Positions 1 through 4,895 of a DNA stretch of 7,515 nucleotides are shown one piece after another. This DNA is from Thermococcaceae archaeon (GTDB taxonomy: Archaea; Methanobacteriota_B; Thermococci; Thermococcales; Thermococcaceae), in the NCBI GenBank assembly GCA_026986455.1, contig JALSON010000220.1:1-7515 (forward strand). The letters are read 5' to 3'. The notes under the pieces were generated by a model. That model saw only the letters and a program-made list of their open reading frames with translations. It did not search any database and had not been told where the DNA came from. The first letter of the stretch is position 1. Every line of letters starts with the position of its first letter. The translations under genes were made by a program, and so were the position numbers.

Positions 1-1123
1 CCACAGGCTCAAACCTGTCGCTGAGCTTTTTAAGAACTCCCGGAAGGGTTGTGTATTCCATCTCCTCCATCGGGAGCCTGTGGGGCTCGAATGGTCCGTG
101 CCTGCGCATGTAGTCTGTAATCTCAAGCGCCTTCTCCCTGGCCCAATCAAAGGCCGGATCGTCGAAGAGGTCGACCGGACCGATGAGCATTCCCTCGGAG
201 TTTATCTGCCATCCCAGTGCAACGACCCTCGGGGGCCCGTCAAAGCGGGTCGGGTTTGAGTGCCTCAGGGGGACTGGCATTAACGGGCCGTTGTGGGAAC
301 CGCGCATCCAGCCGCTGACGAGCTCGGGAAAGGCGAAGGGCTCAAGGACTTCACCCAGGGCCGGGAGCCCGCTCTGAGCTCTCACAATTGCCACGGGGTC
401 ATCCTTACCGACGTATTCACCTGCAATCTGGTAGAGCTTCTCGGTGCTTATGACAGCAACCGGCTCGTCCTTCGGTATCCTGTGGCCCTCCTTGGGGAAT
501 ACCCTCTTGATGACGTAGCGGCTCTTGGCGCCTATGAGGGCGAGGAGGTCGTAGAGCTCCTCAGGAGTGCTGAGGATAACTCTTTTATGCTCCTTTATGT
601 CCCATACCTCGAAGCGGAAGCCCATGTGCATGTTGGGGTCTATAATCAGCCCGGCGGTGTTGAAGGGGTCTGCAAACATCCTGAATATCGGGAGGTTAAA
701 AGCGCCGGGCTCGGTCTTGTCCATGTGGAAGGTAACTACCGGCTCGCTCTTTCTCAGGGTGATCTCCATCTCGGCTATTCCGGGCCCCATTCCCCTTATG
801 TTGCCGCTGAAGGCGTCTTTAAGGAGATCCTGGCCCGCGCCATAGAGGCCGAGCTCCTTCGCAACCTTCGTGCCCTCCTCAAATGCCTTCCACGCGAGGC
901 CGTGTATCTCGGAGCTGTCCACACCTTTCCGGTGCGTCATGATGAGCTGAAGGTCATCCCCGCAGTGGGTTACGTGGAAGTCCACGAGAATCCCCTCTTC
1001 CTTTGCCCTGGCAAGAACCTCTCTGGCTTTTTCAATCAGGGCTGGATGGACACTCGAATGTCCCGGCCAGCCGCCTATGTCTGCCTTAATTACGCTAAGG
1101 GTTATTTTTTCTCCAACAGCCAT
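1..1123 (-). CDS. fbp: Fructose-1,6-bisphosphate aldolase/phosphatase (archaeal type, class V FBPase), 3' end cut by window
   Basis: This bifunctional gluconeogenic enzyme condenses dihydroxyacetone phosphate with glyceraldehyde-3-phosphate and dephosphorylates the product to fructose-6-phosphate in the cytoplasm. Reading from ATG 1121-1123, 374 codons are visible with no stop. The family is about 375 aa long, so only the final residue(s) and stop fall outside. Family landmarks seen in the translation are DIGGWPGHSSVHP (15-27, metal ligands D15 and H22), CGDDLQL (54-60), YGAGQDLLKDAFSGN (94-108), HMDKTEPGAFNLP (133-145) and YVGKDDP (237-243). In YVGKDDP, Y237 and K240 match the catalytic Tyr and Schiff-base Lys, and D241/D242 match the metal-binding Asp residues. 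Y357 near the C-terminus matches the late active-site Tyr. A GGTGAT site lies 7 nt before the start. The gene is monocistronic as far as can be seen, with its own TATA box and a regulator motif upstream. The long open frame on the opposite strand (293-1162) is a shadow. Confidence 0.97.
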   Translation of the reverse strand, partial: MAVGEKITLSVIKADIGGWPGHSSVHPALIEKAREVLARAKEEGILVDFHVTHCGDDLQLIMTHRKGVDSSEIHGLAWKAFEEGTKVAKELGLYGAGQDLLKDAFSGNIRGMGPGIAEMEITLRKSEPVVTFHMDKTEPGAFNLPIFRMFADPFNTAGLIIDPNMHMGFRFEVWDIKEHKRVILSTPEELYDLLALIGAKSRYVIKRVFPKEGHRIPKDEPVAVISTEKLYQIAGEYVGKDDPVAIVRAQSGLPALGEVLEPFAFPELVSGWMRGSHNGPLMPVPLRHSNPTRFDGPPRVVALGWQINSEGMLIGPVDLFDDPAFDWAREKALEITDYMRRHGPFEPHRLPMEEMEYTTLPGVLKKLSDRFEPV

Positions 1124-1155
1124 TTTGCATCACCTACTCATTTTACTATTTTAGG

Positions 1156-1168
1156 TTTATAAAATTTT
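1156..1168 (-). promoter_or_regulatory. TATA box/BRE of fbp
   Basis: On the minus strand the segment reads TTTATAAA (1163-1156) preceded by an A/T-rich BRE-like stretch. Transcription should start about 25 nt downstream, near 1132, leaving a leader of roughly 10 nt before the fbp ATG at 1123. Short leaders are usual for this group. Confidence 0.6.
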
Positions 1169-1182
1169 ATCATGCTAAAATA

Positions 1183-1199
1183 TATCACCCGTGATGATA
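1183..1199 (-). promoter_or_regulatory. Thermococcales glycolytic motif (TGM), probable Tgr binding site upstream of fbp
   Basis: The plus strand reads TATCAC-CCGTG-ATGATA, which matches the known consensus TATCAC-N5-GTGATA at 11 of 12 defined positions. The site lies about 20 bp upstream of the fbp TATA box. In T. kodakarensis the TrmB-like regulator Tgr activates gluconeogenic genes when the motif is upstream of BRE/TATA, and represses glycolytic genes when it lies downstream. Activation of fbp during gluconeogenic growth is therefore expected. The motif match is seen; regulation is inferred from the known system. Confidence 0.75.
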
Positions 1200-1222
1200 C
1201 ATACTGTTAAGAAAGAAAGAGG

Positions 1223-1456
1223 TCAGCAGATATCCGTCCATCCGAACTCCTCTTTTGCCACCTGAATCAGCTTTTTGAGCTCCTCCTTTTTGATGTTCAC
1301 ACTGCTGCTTGCCCCGACAAGGGCGATTATGCCGTGAACCTCCTCCTGAACCTGAATGACGTCATCGCTTACCTTGACGACTCTGAGCTCTCTCCTGGCA
1401 GTTTCTCCCTCGCCTATGTAGAACTTGTCATGGCCTATCCTTACCGGCTCCTCCAC
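1223..1456 (-). CDS. Small acidic hypothetical protein (77 aa)
   Basis: I do not recognise a named family. The protein is soluble-looking, highly charged and has no membrane segment. Residues 5-45 look like alternating beta-strand segments (PVRIGHDKFYIGEG, ELRVVKVSDDVIQVQEEV). Then come a small-residue turn GASSS (48-52) and an amphipathic helix KKEELKKLIQVAKEEFGW (56-73), and the chain ends in a cysteine (DIC). The overall look is a compact alpha/beta domain. The frame is open from a GTG at 1465, but GAGGTG at 1470-1465 overlaps that codon. The same site sits 6-8 nt before the in-frame GTG at 1456, which I therefore prefer (77 rather than 80 aa). It has its own TATA box, lies upstream of fbp on the same strand, and is separated from fbp by the TGM and the fbp promoter, so an operon is unlikely. 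Function unknown. Confidence 0.75.
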   Translation of the reverse strand: MEEPVRIGHDKFYIGEGETARRELRVVKVSDDVIQVQEEVHGIIALVGASSSVNIKKEELKKLIQVAKEEFGWTDIC

Positions 1457-1490
1457 AGCAACCACCTCGTAATATTTTTGTTAGTCAAAG

Positions 1491-1499
1491 TTAATAAAA
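1491..1499 (-). promoter_or_regulatory. TATA box of the 77-aa gene
   Basis: The minus strand reads TTTTATTAA, with an expected start of transcription near 1467-1470. That leaves about 10 nt to GTG 1456 and nearly none to GTG 1465, which supports the shorter protein. Confidence 0.45.
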
Positions 1500-1581
1500 C
1501 TTCCGTCCACACCGGGATGCTCTCAGGACAGGCCCAATAACGGCTCGAAAGGAGTGGAAGCTTTTACATTCTTCTTTTGAA

Positions 1582-1609
1582 AGCCCCGGAGCGGGGAGGA
1601 GGCGGGGCT
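1582..1609. repeat. GC-rich hairpin with two alternative partners
   Basis: AGCCCCG (1582-1588) can pair perfectly with CGGGGCT (1603-1609) around a 14-nt loop. The same CCCCG can instead pair with a nearer CGGGG (1592-1596) around a GAG triloop. It sits in a non-coding gap whose surroundings are AT-rich. On the minus strand it directly follows the structured element at 1616-1680 and is followed by TTTC, so it could be the 3' end of that RNA. No function can be assigned from sequence alone. Confidence 0.4.
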
Positions 1610-1615
1610 ATTCTA

Positions 1616-1680
1616 ACGGTATCACACCGGCTGTGCGTTCCAGGTCCCTCTTAAGGGCATATTGAGCCCTCCCATACCGT
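1616..1680 (-). ncRNA. Candidate structured small RNA divergent from tRNA-Trp
   Basis: The ends form a perfect 7-bp stem (ACGGTAT 1680-1674 with ATACCGT 1622-1616). Inside are two hairpins: AGGGC/GCCCT (1670-1666 with 1658-1654, 7-nt loop) and CACA/TGTG (1635-1632 with 1626-1623, 5-nt loop). Together they make a three-way junction. Read leftwards, the tRNA TATA box becomes TTTATAAG (1708-1701), and its expected start site, about 26 nt away, falls at 1679-1680, exactly the 5' end of the outer stem. No box C/D or H/ACA signature is visible. An alternative is a leaderless 17-aa ORF (1675-1622, MGGLNMPLRGTWNAQPV). Either reading is inference; the strand is not certain. Confidence 0.27.
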
Positions 1681-1695
1681 ATCCGAAGTCCAGCA

Positions 1696-1708
1696 CAAAA
1701 CTTATAAA
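1696..1708 (+). promoter_or_regulatory. BRE/TATA promoter of tRNA-Trp
   Basis: CAAAA followed by CTTATAAA lies centred about 30 nt before the first tRNA base at 1735. Spacing and BRE quality fit a strong archaeal tRNA promoter. The TATA core is near-symmetric and reads as TTTATAAG on the other strand. Confidence 0.7.
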
Positions 1709-1734
1709 TGCCGGCCCGGTTAGGTGTATTGGAT

Positions 1735-1875
1735 GGGGGCATGGTGTAGCCTGGTCCATCATCGCGGGCTCCAGAGGTATGAGGACTTGCGGGTTTGCTG
1801 ATTTGGGGATGAGCCTTTGGAGCTCTGACCCGGAGAAACCCGCGGACCGGGGTTCAAATCCCCGTGCCCCCACCA
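1735..1875 (+). tRNA. tRNA-Trp (anticodon CCA) with intron, CCA end encoded
   Basis: The acceptor stem GGGGGCA (1735-1741) pairs with TGCCCCC (1865-1871). The discriminator is A1872 and the CCA tail is encoded at 1873-1875. The T-arm is CGGGG-TTCAAAT-CCCCG, and the anticodon stem is GCGGG (1764-1768) with CCCGC (1839-1843). The loop is CTCCAGA, with CCA at 1771-1773 as anticodon. A 63-nt intron (1775-1837) lies after position 37, the canonical archaeal site. A bulge-helix-bulge is visible: CTCC (1769-1772) pairs with GGAG (1832-1835), flanked by 3-nt bulges AGA (1773-1775) and AAA (1836-1838), which are cut by the splicing endonuclease. Removing the intron leaves a normal 7-nt anticodon loop. 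The D-stem is weak (GTGT with a U-U pair at 13-22). Open reading frames crossing this locus on either strand are spurious. Confidence 0.97.
1775..1837 (+). ncRNA. Box C/D 2'-O-methylation guide RNA inside the tRNA-Trp intron
   Basis: Box C is ATGAGGA (1779-1785), D' is CTGA (1798-1801), C' is GGGATGA (1806-1812) and D is CTGA (1825-1828). Both spacers, C to D' and C' to D, are exactly 12 nt, the archaeal optimum. By the D+5 rule, the guide before D (ending 1824) pairs G1820 with C34 of the anticodon, and the guide before D' (ending 1797) pairs G1793 with C39. This matches the known archaeal tRNA-Trp intron, which directs Cm34 and methylation at position 39. The D guide pairs longer with the unspliced RNA (it also covers 1775-1778), while the D' guide fits both forms. 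L7Ae, Nop5 and fibrillarin would be the protein partners. Confidence 0.93.
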
Positions 1876-1925
1876 TTTCTGCAAATGAAGAATTTTGAAA
1901 ACCGTGGCTTTTAACAATAGAAAAG

Positions 1926-1932
1926 TTATTAA
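1926..1932 (+). promoter_or_regulatory. Possible TATA box of the DUF5658-like gene
   Basis: TTATTAA is placed so that transcription would begin near 1955, just before the GGAG ribosome binding site at 1957-1960. A second AT-rich run (AATATAAAA, 1944-1952) is too close to the start codon to act as the promoter. Confidence 0.35.
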
Positions 1933-1967
1933 GGACTTTCTTCAATATAAAACCAAGGAGAGTTATG

Positions 1968-2258
1968 ATGAAGATTGGCTGGAAGGTTGTGGGTATTTTT
2001 CTCGTGGTTTCTGCGGCTGACATTGTCACGACTTTCTACGGAATCTCCCTGGGGCTGGTTGAGGGAAATCCCCTGATCACCTCGGCAGGCAGGCTTATGC
2101 TCGGCAGATATCTGATCTTCACGGCGGCGGGTGTCCTGATTCTCCTGCCGTATTCATACTACAACAGGTATATAAAAACAATCCTGGCCGGGATGATAGT
2201 CCTTAAGTCCCTCTCTCCCCTGAATAATCTTGTTCTTATTGCCCTGAACCGCCTATGA
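1968..2258 (+). CDS. Small membrane protein, DUF5658-like (96 aa)
   Basis: The protein has three predicted membrane segments at about residues 5-29, 45-63 and 69-93 and no cytoplasmic domain. The motif ADIVTTFYGISLGLVEGNP (17-35), with D18, T21-T22 and the EGNP turn, is what I associate with the DUF5658 family of small archaeal and bacterial membrane proteins, whose function is unknown. Two adjacent ATG codons (1965 and 1968) are possible starts. GGAG at 1957-1960 is 4 nt from the first and 7 nt from the second, so I prefer the second; the difference is one residue. It stands alone, downstream of tRNA-Trp and facing the lrp-type gene tail to tail. No clear terminator follows, only a weak stem (GTCGG 2269-2273 with CCGAC 2293-2297). 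The family assignment is from motif memory and is not certain. Confidence 0.8.
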   Translation: MKIGWKVVGIFLVVSAADIVTTFYGISLGLVEGNPLITSAGRLMLGRYLIFTAAGVLILLPYSYYNRYIKTILAGMIVLKSLSPLNNLVLIALNRL

Positions 2259-2304
2259 GTGCTCTCAGGTCGGCACAAATTCCAAATTCCAACCGACTCA
2301 ACCC

Positions 2305-2322
2305 AAAAATCAGAAAAGAAAA
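2305..2322 (-). terminator. Oligo-T terminator after the Lrp-type gene
   Basis: On the minus strand three T-runs (TTTT, TTTT, TTTTT) begin 7 nt after the TAG stop codon. Repeated short U-tracts without a stem are typical archaeal termination signals. Confidence 0.5.
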
Positions 2323-2328
2323 TGCCCG

Positions 2329-2781
2329 CTAAAGCTCCTCCTTCACGGTGACGAACGAGACCATGGTGACGGTCTGCTCGATCCCCTTAACATCCCTGAG
2401 CCTGTCCACGACGATCTTCCCTATCTCCTCGGCCCCCGGAGCCCTGACCTTAATCAGCAGATCCCATTCTCCTGCAATTATATGAACCTCGTAAACCCCC
2501 TCAAGCTGTGCGATCCTTTTAGCAACATCCCTCTGACTCAGTCCGGAGTCAGGATCATACCTGGCGAGTATGAATGCTGTCGTCCCGAGATCCAGCTTTT
2601 TATAGTTTGGTTTTATCGTGAATTTCTCTATAACCCCCTCTTCGACGAGCTTTTTAATTCTGTAATGCACGGTTGTCCTTGGAATTCCGAGCTTTTTGCT
2701 GAGGGCTGCTATATTTTCCCTGGCATTTTTTCTGAGCTCCTTCAGCAGTTTCAAATCGGTAGCATCGAGTGCTGCACCCAT
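2329..2781 (-). CDS. Lrp/AsnC-family transcriptional regulator (about 150 aa)
   Basis: This is a feast/famine-type DNA-binding protein that likely forms dimers or octamers. The N-terminal winged helix-turn-helix covers residues 5-55. It has the typical LDATDLKLLKEL opening, NIAALSKKLGIPRTTVHYRIKKL as helices 2-3 (23-45) and the wing EEGVIEKFTI. The C-terminal RAM/effector domain covers 66-147 and includes the conserved GEWDLLIKV strand (104-112) and a closing beta-strand TVTMVSFVTV. The effector cannot be read from sequence; amino acids or other small molecules bind the family between RAM subunits. Four in-frame starts are possible: GTG 2799, ATG 2793, ATG 2787 and ATG 2781. I choose 2781 because family members begin 4-5 residues before the LDxxD helix and GGGGATGA precedes it, although the spacing is tight. 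Its TATA box lies inside the end of the upstream gene, so it can be transcribed independently of that gene. Confidence 0.92.
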   Translation of the reverse strand: MGAALDATDLKLLKELRKNARENIAALSKKLGIPRTTVHYRIKKLVEEGVIEKFTIKPNYKKLDLGTTAFILARYDPDSGLSQRDVAKRIAQLEGVYEVHIIAGEWDLLIKVRAPGAEEIGKIVVDRLRDVKGIEQTVTMVSFVTVKEEL

Positions 2782-2836
2782 CTTCATCCCCATTGTCACT
2801 TATCCAATTACTGCCATTATTTTTGACACTGCAGGA

Positions 2837-2844
2837 TTATATAA
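2837..2844 (-). promoter_or_regulatory. TATA box of the Lrp-type gene, inside the preceding stop codon region
   Basis: The minus strand reads CTTATATAATC; the TTATATAA core occupies 2844-2837 and doubles as part of the last two codons and the TAA stop of the XTP pyrophosphatase gene. GAAAAC just upstream fits a BRE. The expected start near 2813 gives a leader of 14-32 nt, depending on the start codon used. Confidence 0.6.
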
Positions 2845-3391
2845 GGTTTTCTTTTAGCCATTCTGAAAAAGCCTTAAATGCCCTGCCCCTGTGGGATATT
2901 CTGTTCTTCTCCTCGGTTGTCATTTCGGCAAAGGTTTTGCTGAAACCTTCGGGCTGGAAAATAGGATCAAATCCAAACCCGCCCGTACCGCGTTTTTCCC
3001 GGGTTATTCTGCCCGCCGTTTTGCCTGTGAAGATGTGGAGCTCCCCGTCATAGTATGCCACGACGCTCTGGAAATGGGCTTTTCTGTTCTCCACACCCTC
3101 AAGCAGCTTCAGGATGCCATCGTTGCCGAGGGTCCTGTAGACATATGCGGAGTAGACCCCCGGAAATCCGCCGAGTGCATCTATGAAAAGCCCGGAATCA
3201 TCGAGGAAGAAGGGCGCTTCAAGTTTATCCTTGAGCCATCTGATTCCAAACCTTGCAACTTCCTCAAGGCTGTCAGCCTGGATCTCGGGATACTCGACTT
3301 TCTTCTGGATTATCCTGACCCCGAGAGGCGAGAAATATCTTTCGGCTTCCCTCACCTTGCCCCTGTTTGAGGTGACAAAAATCATCTCCAT
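2837..3391 (-). CDS. rdgB: XTP/dITP diphosphatase (RdgB/Ham1 family, 184 aa)
   Basis: This house-cleaning enzyme hydrolyses non-canonical purine triphosphates (XTP, ITP, dITP) to monophosphate and pyrophosphate, keeping deaminated bases out of RNA and DNA. The signature motifs are all present and in order: TSNRGK (7-12, phosphate contacts), EIQ (36-38), DDSGLFID (64-71, the Mg-binding acidic pair), GGFPGVYSA (74-82), [11 protein letters not shown] (135-145, base recognition) and [11 protein letters not shown] (161-171). The length of 184 aa is normal. ATG 3391 is favoured over ATG 3385 because GGTG at 3400-3397 sits 5 nt before it. The gene follows the adenosine-specific kinase family gene on the same strand with a 42-bp gap that contains a likely TATA element, so it may have its own promoter or share a transcript. 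Both products deal with purine nucleosides or nucleotides. Confidence 0.97.
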   Translation of the reverse strand: MEMIFVTSNRGKVREAERYFSPLGVRIIQKKVEYPEIQADSLEEVARFGIRWLKDKLEAPFFLDDSGLFIDALGGFPGVYSAYVYRTLGNDGILKLLEGVENRKAHFQSVVAYYDGELHIFTGKTAGRITREKRGTGGFGFDPIFQPEGFSKTFAEMTTEEKNRISHRGRAFKAFSEWLKENLI

Positions 3392-3420
3392 GAGACCACC
3401 GGTAGAAAGGAGGGATGGAC

Positions 3421-3430
3421 AAATAAAAAG
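3421..3430 (-). promoter_or_regulatory. AT-rich element between the kinase and rdgB genes (promoter and/or terminator)
   Basis: The minus strand reads CTTTTTATTT 3 nt after the TGA of the upstream gene. As a TATA box it would start rdgB transcription near 3400, about 9 nt before its ATG. Its T5 run could equally end the upstream transcript. Confidence 0.4.
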
Positions 3431-3433
3431 CTT

Positions 3434-3919
3434 TCAGTCAATGGTGTATCCAATCTTCTCAACGAGCTCTCTCCTTTCCTTTCTCTGATCTTCTGTCTCA
3501 ATTCTGGTTGCGGCTTTGCCGTCTACTATGCCCAGAACAGCCCTTCCAAGCTCGGTCTCGGCAACTATCAGCTGCAGGGGATTCTCACTGGCACCATAGA
3601 CCATCACAACGGCTGGATGGGATTTTATCGTGTTGAGAACATTTATCGGGAATGCATTCTTCATAAGTATAACGAATACATGGCCGGCGCCAATCTTCAG
3701 GGCATTCTTTGCCGCAAGCTCCTCAAGTCCCCTGTCATTTCCGGTGAATCGCGTGAGCTGGGGTTTTGCCTCATTCATGGCGATTCCGAATTTTATCCCC
3801 GGAACCGCTGTTAGAAGGGCCTTTGCAAGGTCATCTACTGTAAATATCGAAAAATTTCCCTGGCCTATTATTGCCTCCACCCCTGCGGGTTTCTCTATCT
3901 CCACGACTTCTATCCTCAT
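3434..3919 (-). CDS. Adenosine-specific kinase family protein (PF04008/DUF355, 161 aa)
   Basis: The family was described as an adenosine-specific kinase from a crenarchaeal structure; its cellular role is not settled. Conserved blocks are visible: IIGQGNFSIFTVDDL (17-31), GIKFGIAMNEAKPQLTRFTGND (41-62), GAGHVFVILMKNAFPINVLNTIK (77-99), and YGASENPLQLIVAETELGRAVLGIVDG (108-134). A charged C-terminal helix ends in KIGYTID (155-161). The length is typical. The frame stays open upstream to 3955, but those residues are hydrophobic shadow. ATG 3919 has an ideal GGTGAT site (3929-3924) 4-5 nt before it and matches the usual N-terminus MRIEVVEIEKP. It is divergent from the 305-aa regulator with only 58 bp between start codons, which suggests coordinated or mutually exclusive expression. 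Annotation by family resemblance is firm; kinase activity here is inferred. Confidence 0.93.
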   Translation of the reverse strand: MRIEVVEIEKPAGVEAIIGQGNFSIFTVDDLAKALLTAVPGIKFGIAMNEAKPQLTRFTGNDRGLEELAAKNALKIGAGHVFVILMKNAFPINVLNTIKSHPAVVMVYGASENPLQLIVAETELGRAVLGIVDGKAATRIETEDQRKERRELVEKIGYTID

Positions 3920-3931
3920 AACCATCACCAC

Positions 3932-3960
3932 AAATATTTTAATAACTGTCTCCATATAAC
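3932..3960. promoter_or_regulatory. Interleaved divergent promoters
   Basis: Only 58 bp separate the two start codons (3919 minus, 3978 plus). For the minus-strand gene, GTTATATGG (3959-3951) would start transcription near 3929, at its GGTGAT site. For the plus-strand regulator, TTTTAATAA (about 3937-3945) would start near 3966, about 12 nt before its ATG. Each TATA box lies in the initiation region of the other gene, so the two initiation complexes should compete. Positions are inferred from spacing. Confidence 0.5.
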
Positions 3961-3977
3961 TTTTCCTGTGAGGTTAA

Positions 3978-4895
3978 ATGGGTAATGTGAACCTCAGGGA
4001 AATTGAATTCCTCGTTGAACTGTTAAATAAATACCCGATAGAGAGCCTCAGAAAGATAGCCGAGAGTGAGGGGATTGACTATTACCGCCTCAAGCGGATT
4101 TATGATAAGTACTACGGAAAGTATATCCAGGTAAATGCCATGTATAACATTTCACGAATAGGCCTGAAGAGCTTTGTTGCTTTCCTCTCGGTGCCGCGGA
4201 GTGAGCTCAGGGAAGTTGCATGGAGAATGTTTCAGAATCCATACGTCGTTTATTTAAACGCCATGTTCGGCTTTAAAAACGGAATCTCCGCCATTCTGCA
4301 CATACCCAGGGATCAGGTCGACCGGGTGGATGATCTGCTCGGAAGATACTCGGATGACTATGAGTACTATTCTGTCCTGTCTTACCCTCCATCAAAGGAC
4401 AAGAAGGAAACCGGAGAGTGGAACCTGAGCCATGATTATGCTGTTCTGATGGACATTTTGAAGTGGGATGCGAGAACCCCCATGAAGGAGATATCCAGAC
4501 AGCTCGGAAAGAGCAGGCCCACAATAAAATACATGATGAATCGTCTAAGGGAGGAGGGAATCCTGACGGGATTTACGGCGAACGTGGATACACCGGCGTA
4601 TGACCGCGGTGTTCTTGGCATAACAGACGAGATAAAAGGGAATCTGCTGGAGAGATTCAAGGATCACGAGATTATGATAGGGACTCTGAAGCCAAAGGGA
4701 TACATAATTGAGTGGTTCTTCTCGTCTAAAGAAGACCTGGGCACCAAGCTCTTTGAATTCAGCAGCTATGTGGAGAAGGTGGGCATTGAGTATTTTGACA
4801 TTCTGGAGGATCTGGAGAGAAGCAGGAAATACTACAGGTTCTCGAAGATGGTAAAAAAGGACGGCAGCAGATACCGCTCAATCTTAGAGTTCTAA
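3978..4895 (+). CDS. Tandem helix-turn-helix, Lrp-like transcriptional regulator (305 aa)
   Basis: This looks like a duplicated Lrp-type architecture. Residues 5-45 form a first helix-turn-helix (LREIEFLVELLNKYP, then ESLRKIAESEGIDYYRLKRIYDK). Residues 50-135 are an alpha/beta region resembling a sensor domain. Residues 152-205 are a clear AsnC-type winged helix (DYAVLMDILKWDARTPMKE, helix ISRQLGKSRPTIKYMMNRLREEG, wing ILTGFTANVD), and 210-285 form a second alpha/beta domain. There is no signal peptide, membrane segment or cysteine cluster. GAGG at 3970-3973 serves as ribosome binding site, 4 nt before the ATG at 3978. The divergent, promoter-sharing kinase gene is the most likely target besides autoregulation. 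The stop overlaps the 3' end of the SPASM protein gene by 12 bp. The effector and regulon are unknown; the N-terminal helix-turn-helix is less certain than the second. Confidence 0.9.
   Translation: MGNVNLREIEFLVELLNKYPIESLRKIAESEGIDYYRLKRIYDKYYGKYIQVNAMYNISRIGLKSFVAFLSVPRSELREVAWRMFQNPYVVYLNAMFGFKNGISAILHIPRDQVDRVDDLLGRYSDDYEYYSVLSYPPSKDKKETGEWNLSHDYAVLMDILKWDARTPMKEISRQLGKSRPTIKYMMNRLREEGILTGFTANVDTPAYDRGVLGITDEIKGNLLERFKDHEIMIGTLKPKGYIIEWFFSSKEDLGTKLFEFSSYVEKVGIEYFDILEDLERSRKYYRFSKMVKKDGSRYRSILEF
4853..4858 (-). terminator. Possible oligo-T terminator of the SPASM gene, antisense inside the regulator
   Basis: The minus strand has CCTTTTTTACC 25 nt after the TAA of the SPASM protein gene. 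Because the two genes converge and overlap, this signal sits within the coding region of the regulator, where it reads as Lys-Lys codons. Confidence 0.35.

Noticed and set aside
293..1162. Long plus-strand open frame of 289 codons
   Set aside because: It is antisense to fbp, whose minus-strand translation matches the archaeal FBPase motif by motif. The plus frame has no ribosome binding site or family resemblance and is a by-product of fbp codon bias.
1191..1264. Box C/D-like pair: GTGATGA at 1191-1197 and CTGA at 1261-1264
   Set aside because: There are no D'/C' boxes, the spacing of over 60 nt is too long for one guide, and the segment runs into the 77-aa gene. GTGATGA is explained by the Tgr motif palindrome.
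1622..2029. Minus-strand open frame of 135 codons
   Set aside because: It runs antisense through the tRNA-Trp and into the DUF5658-like gene, so most of it cannot be coding. Only its last 54 bases fall in the candidate small-RNA region and are discussed there.
2269..2297. Stem GTCGG/CCGAC with tandem AAATTCC repeat after the DUF5658-like gene, as a terminator
   Set aside because: The 5-bp stem has a 19-nt loop and no T-run follows on the plus strand, so it is too weak to call.
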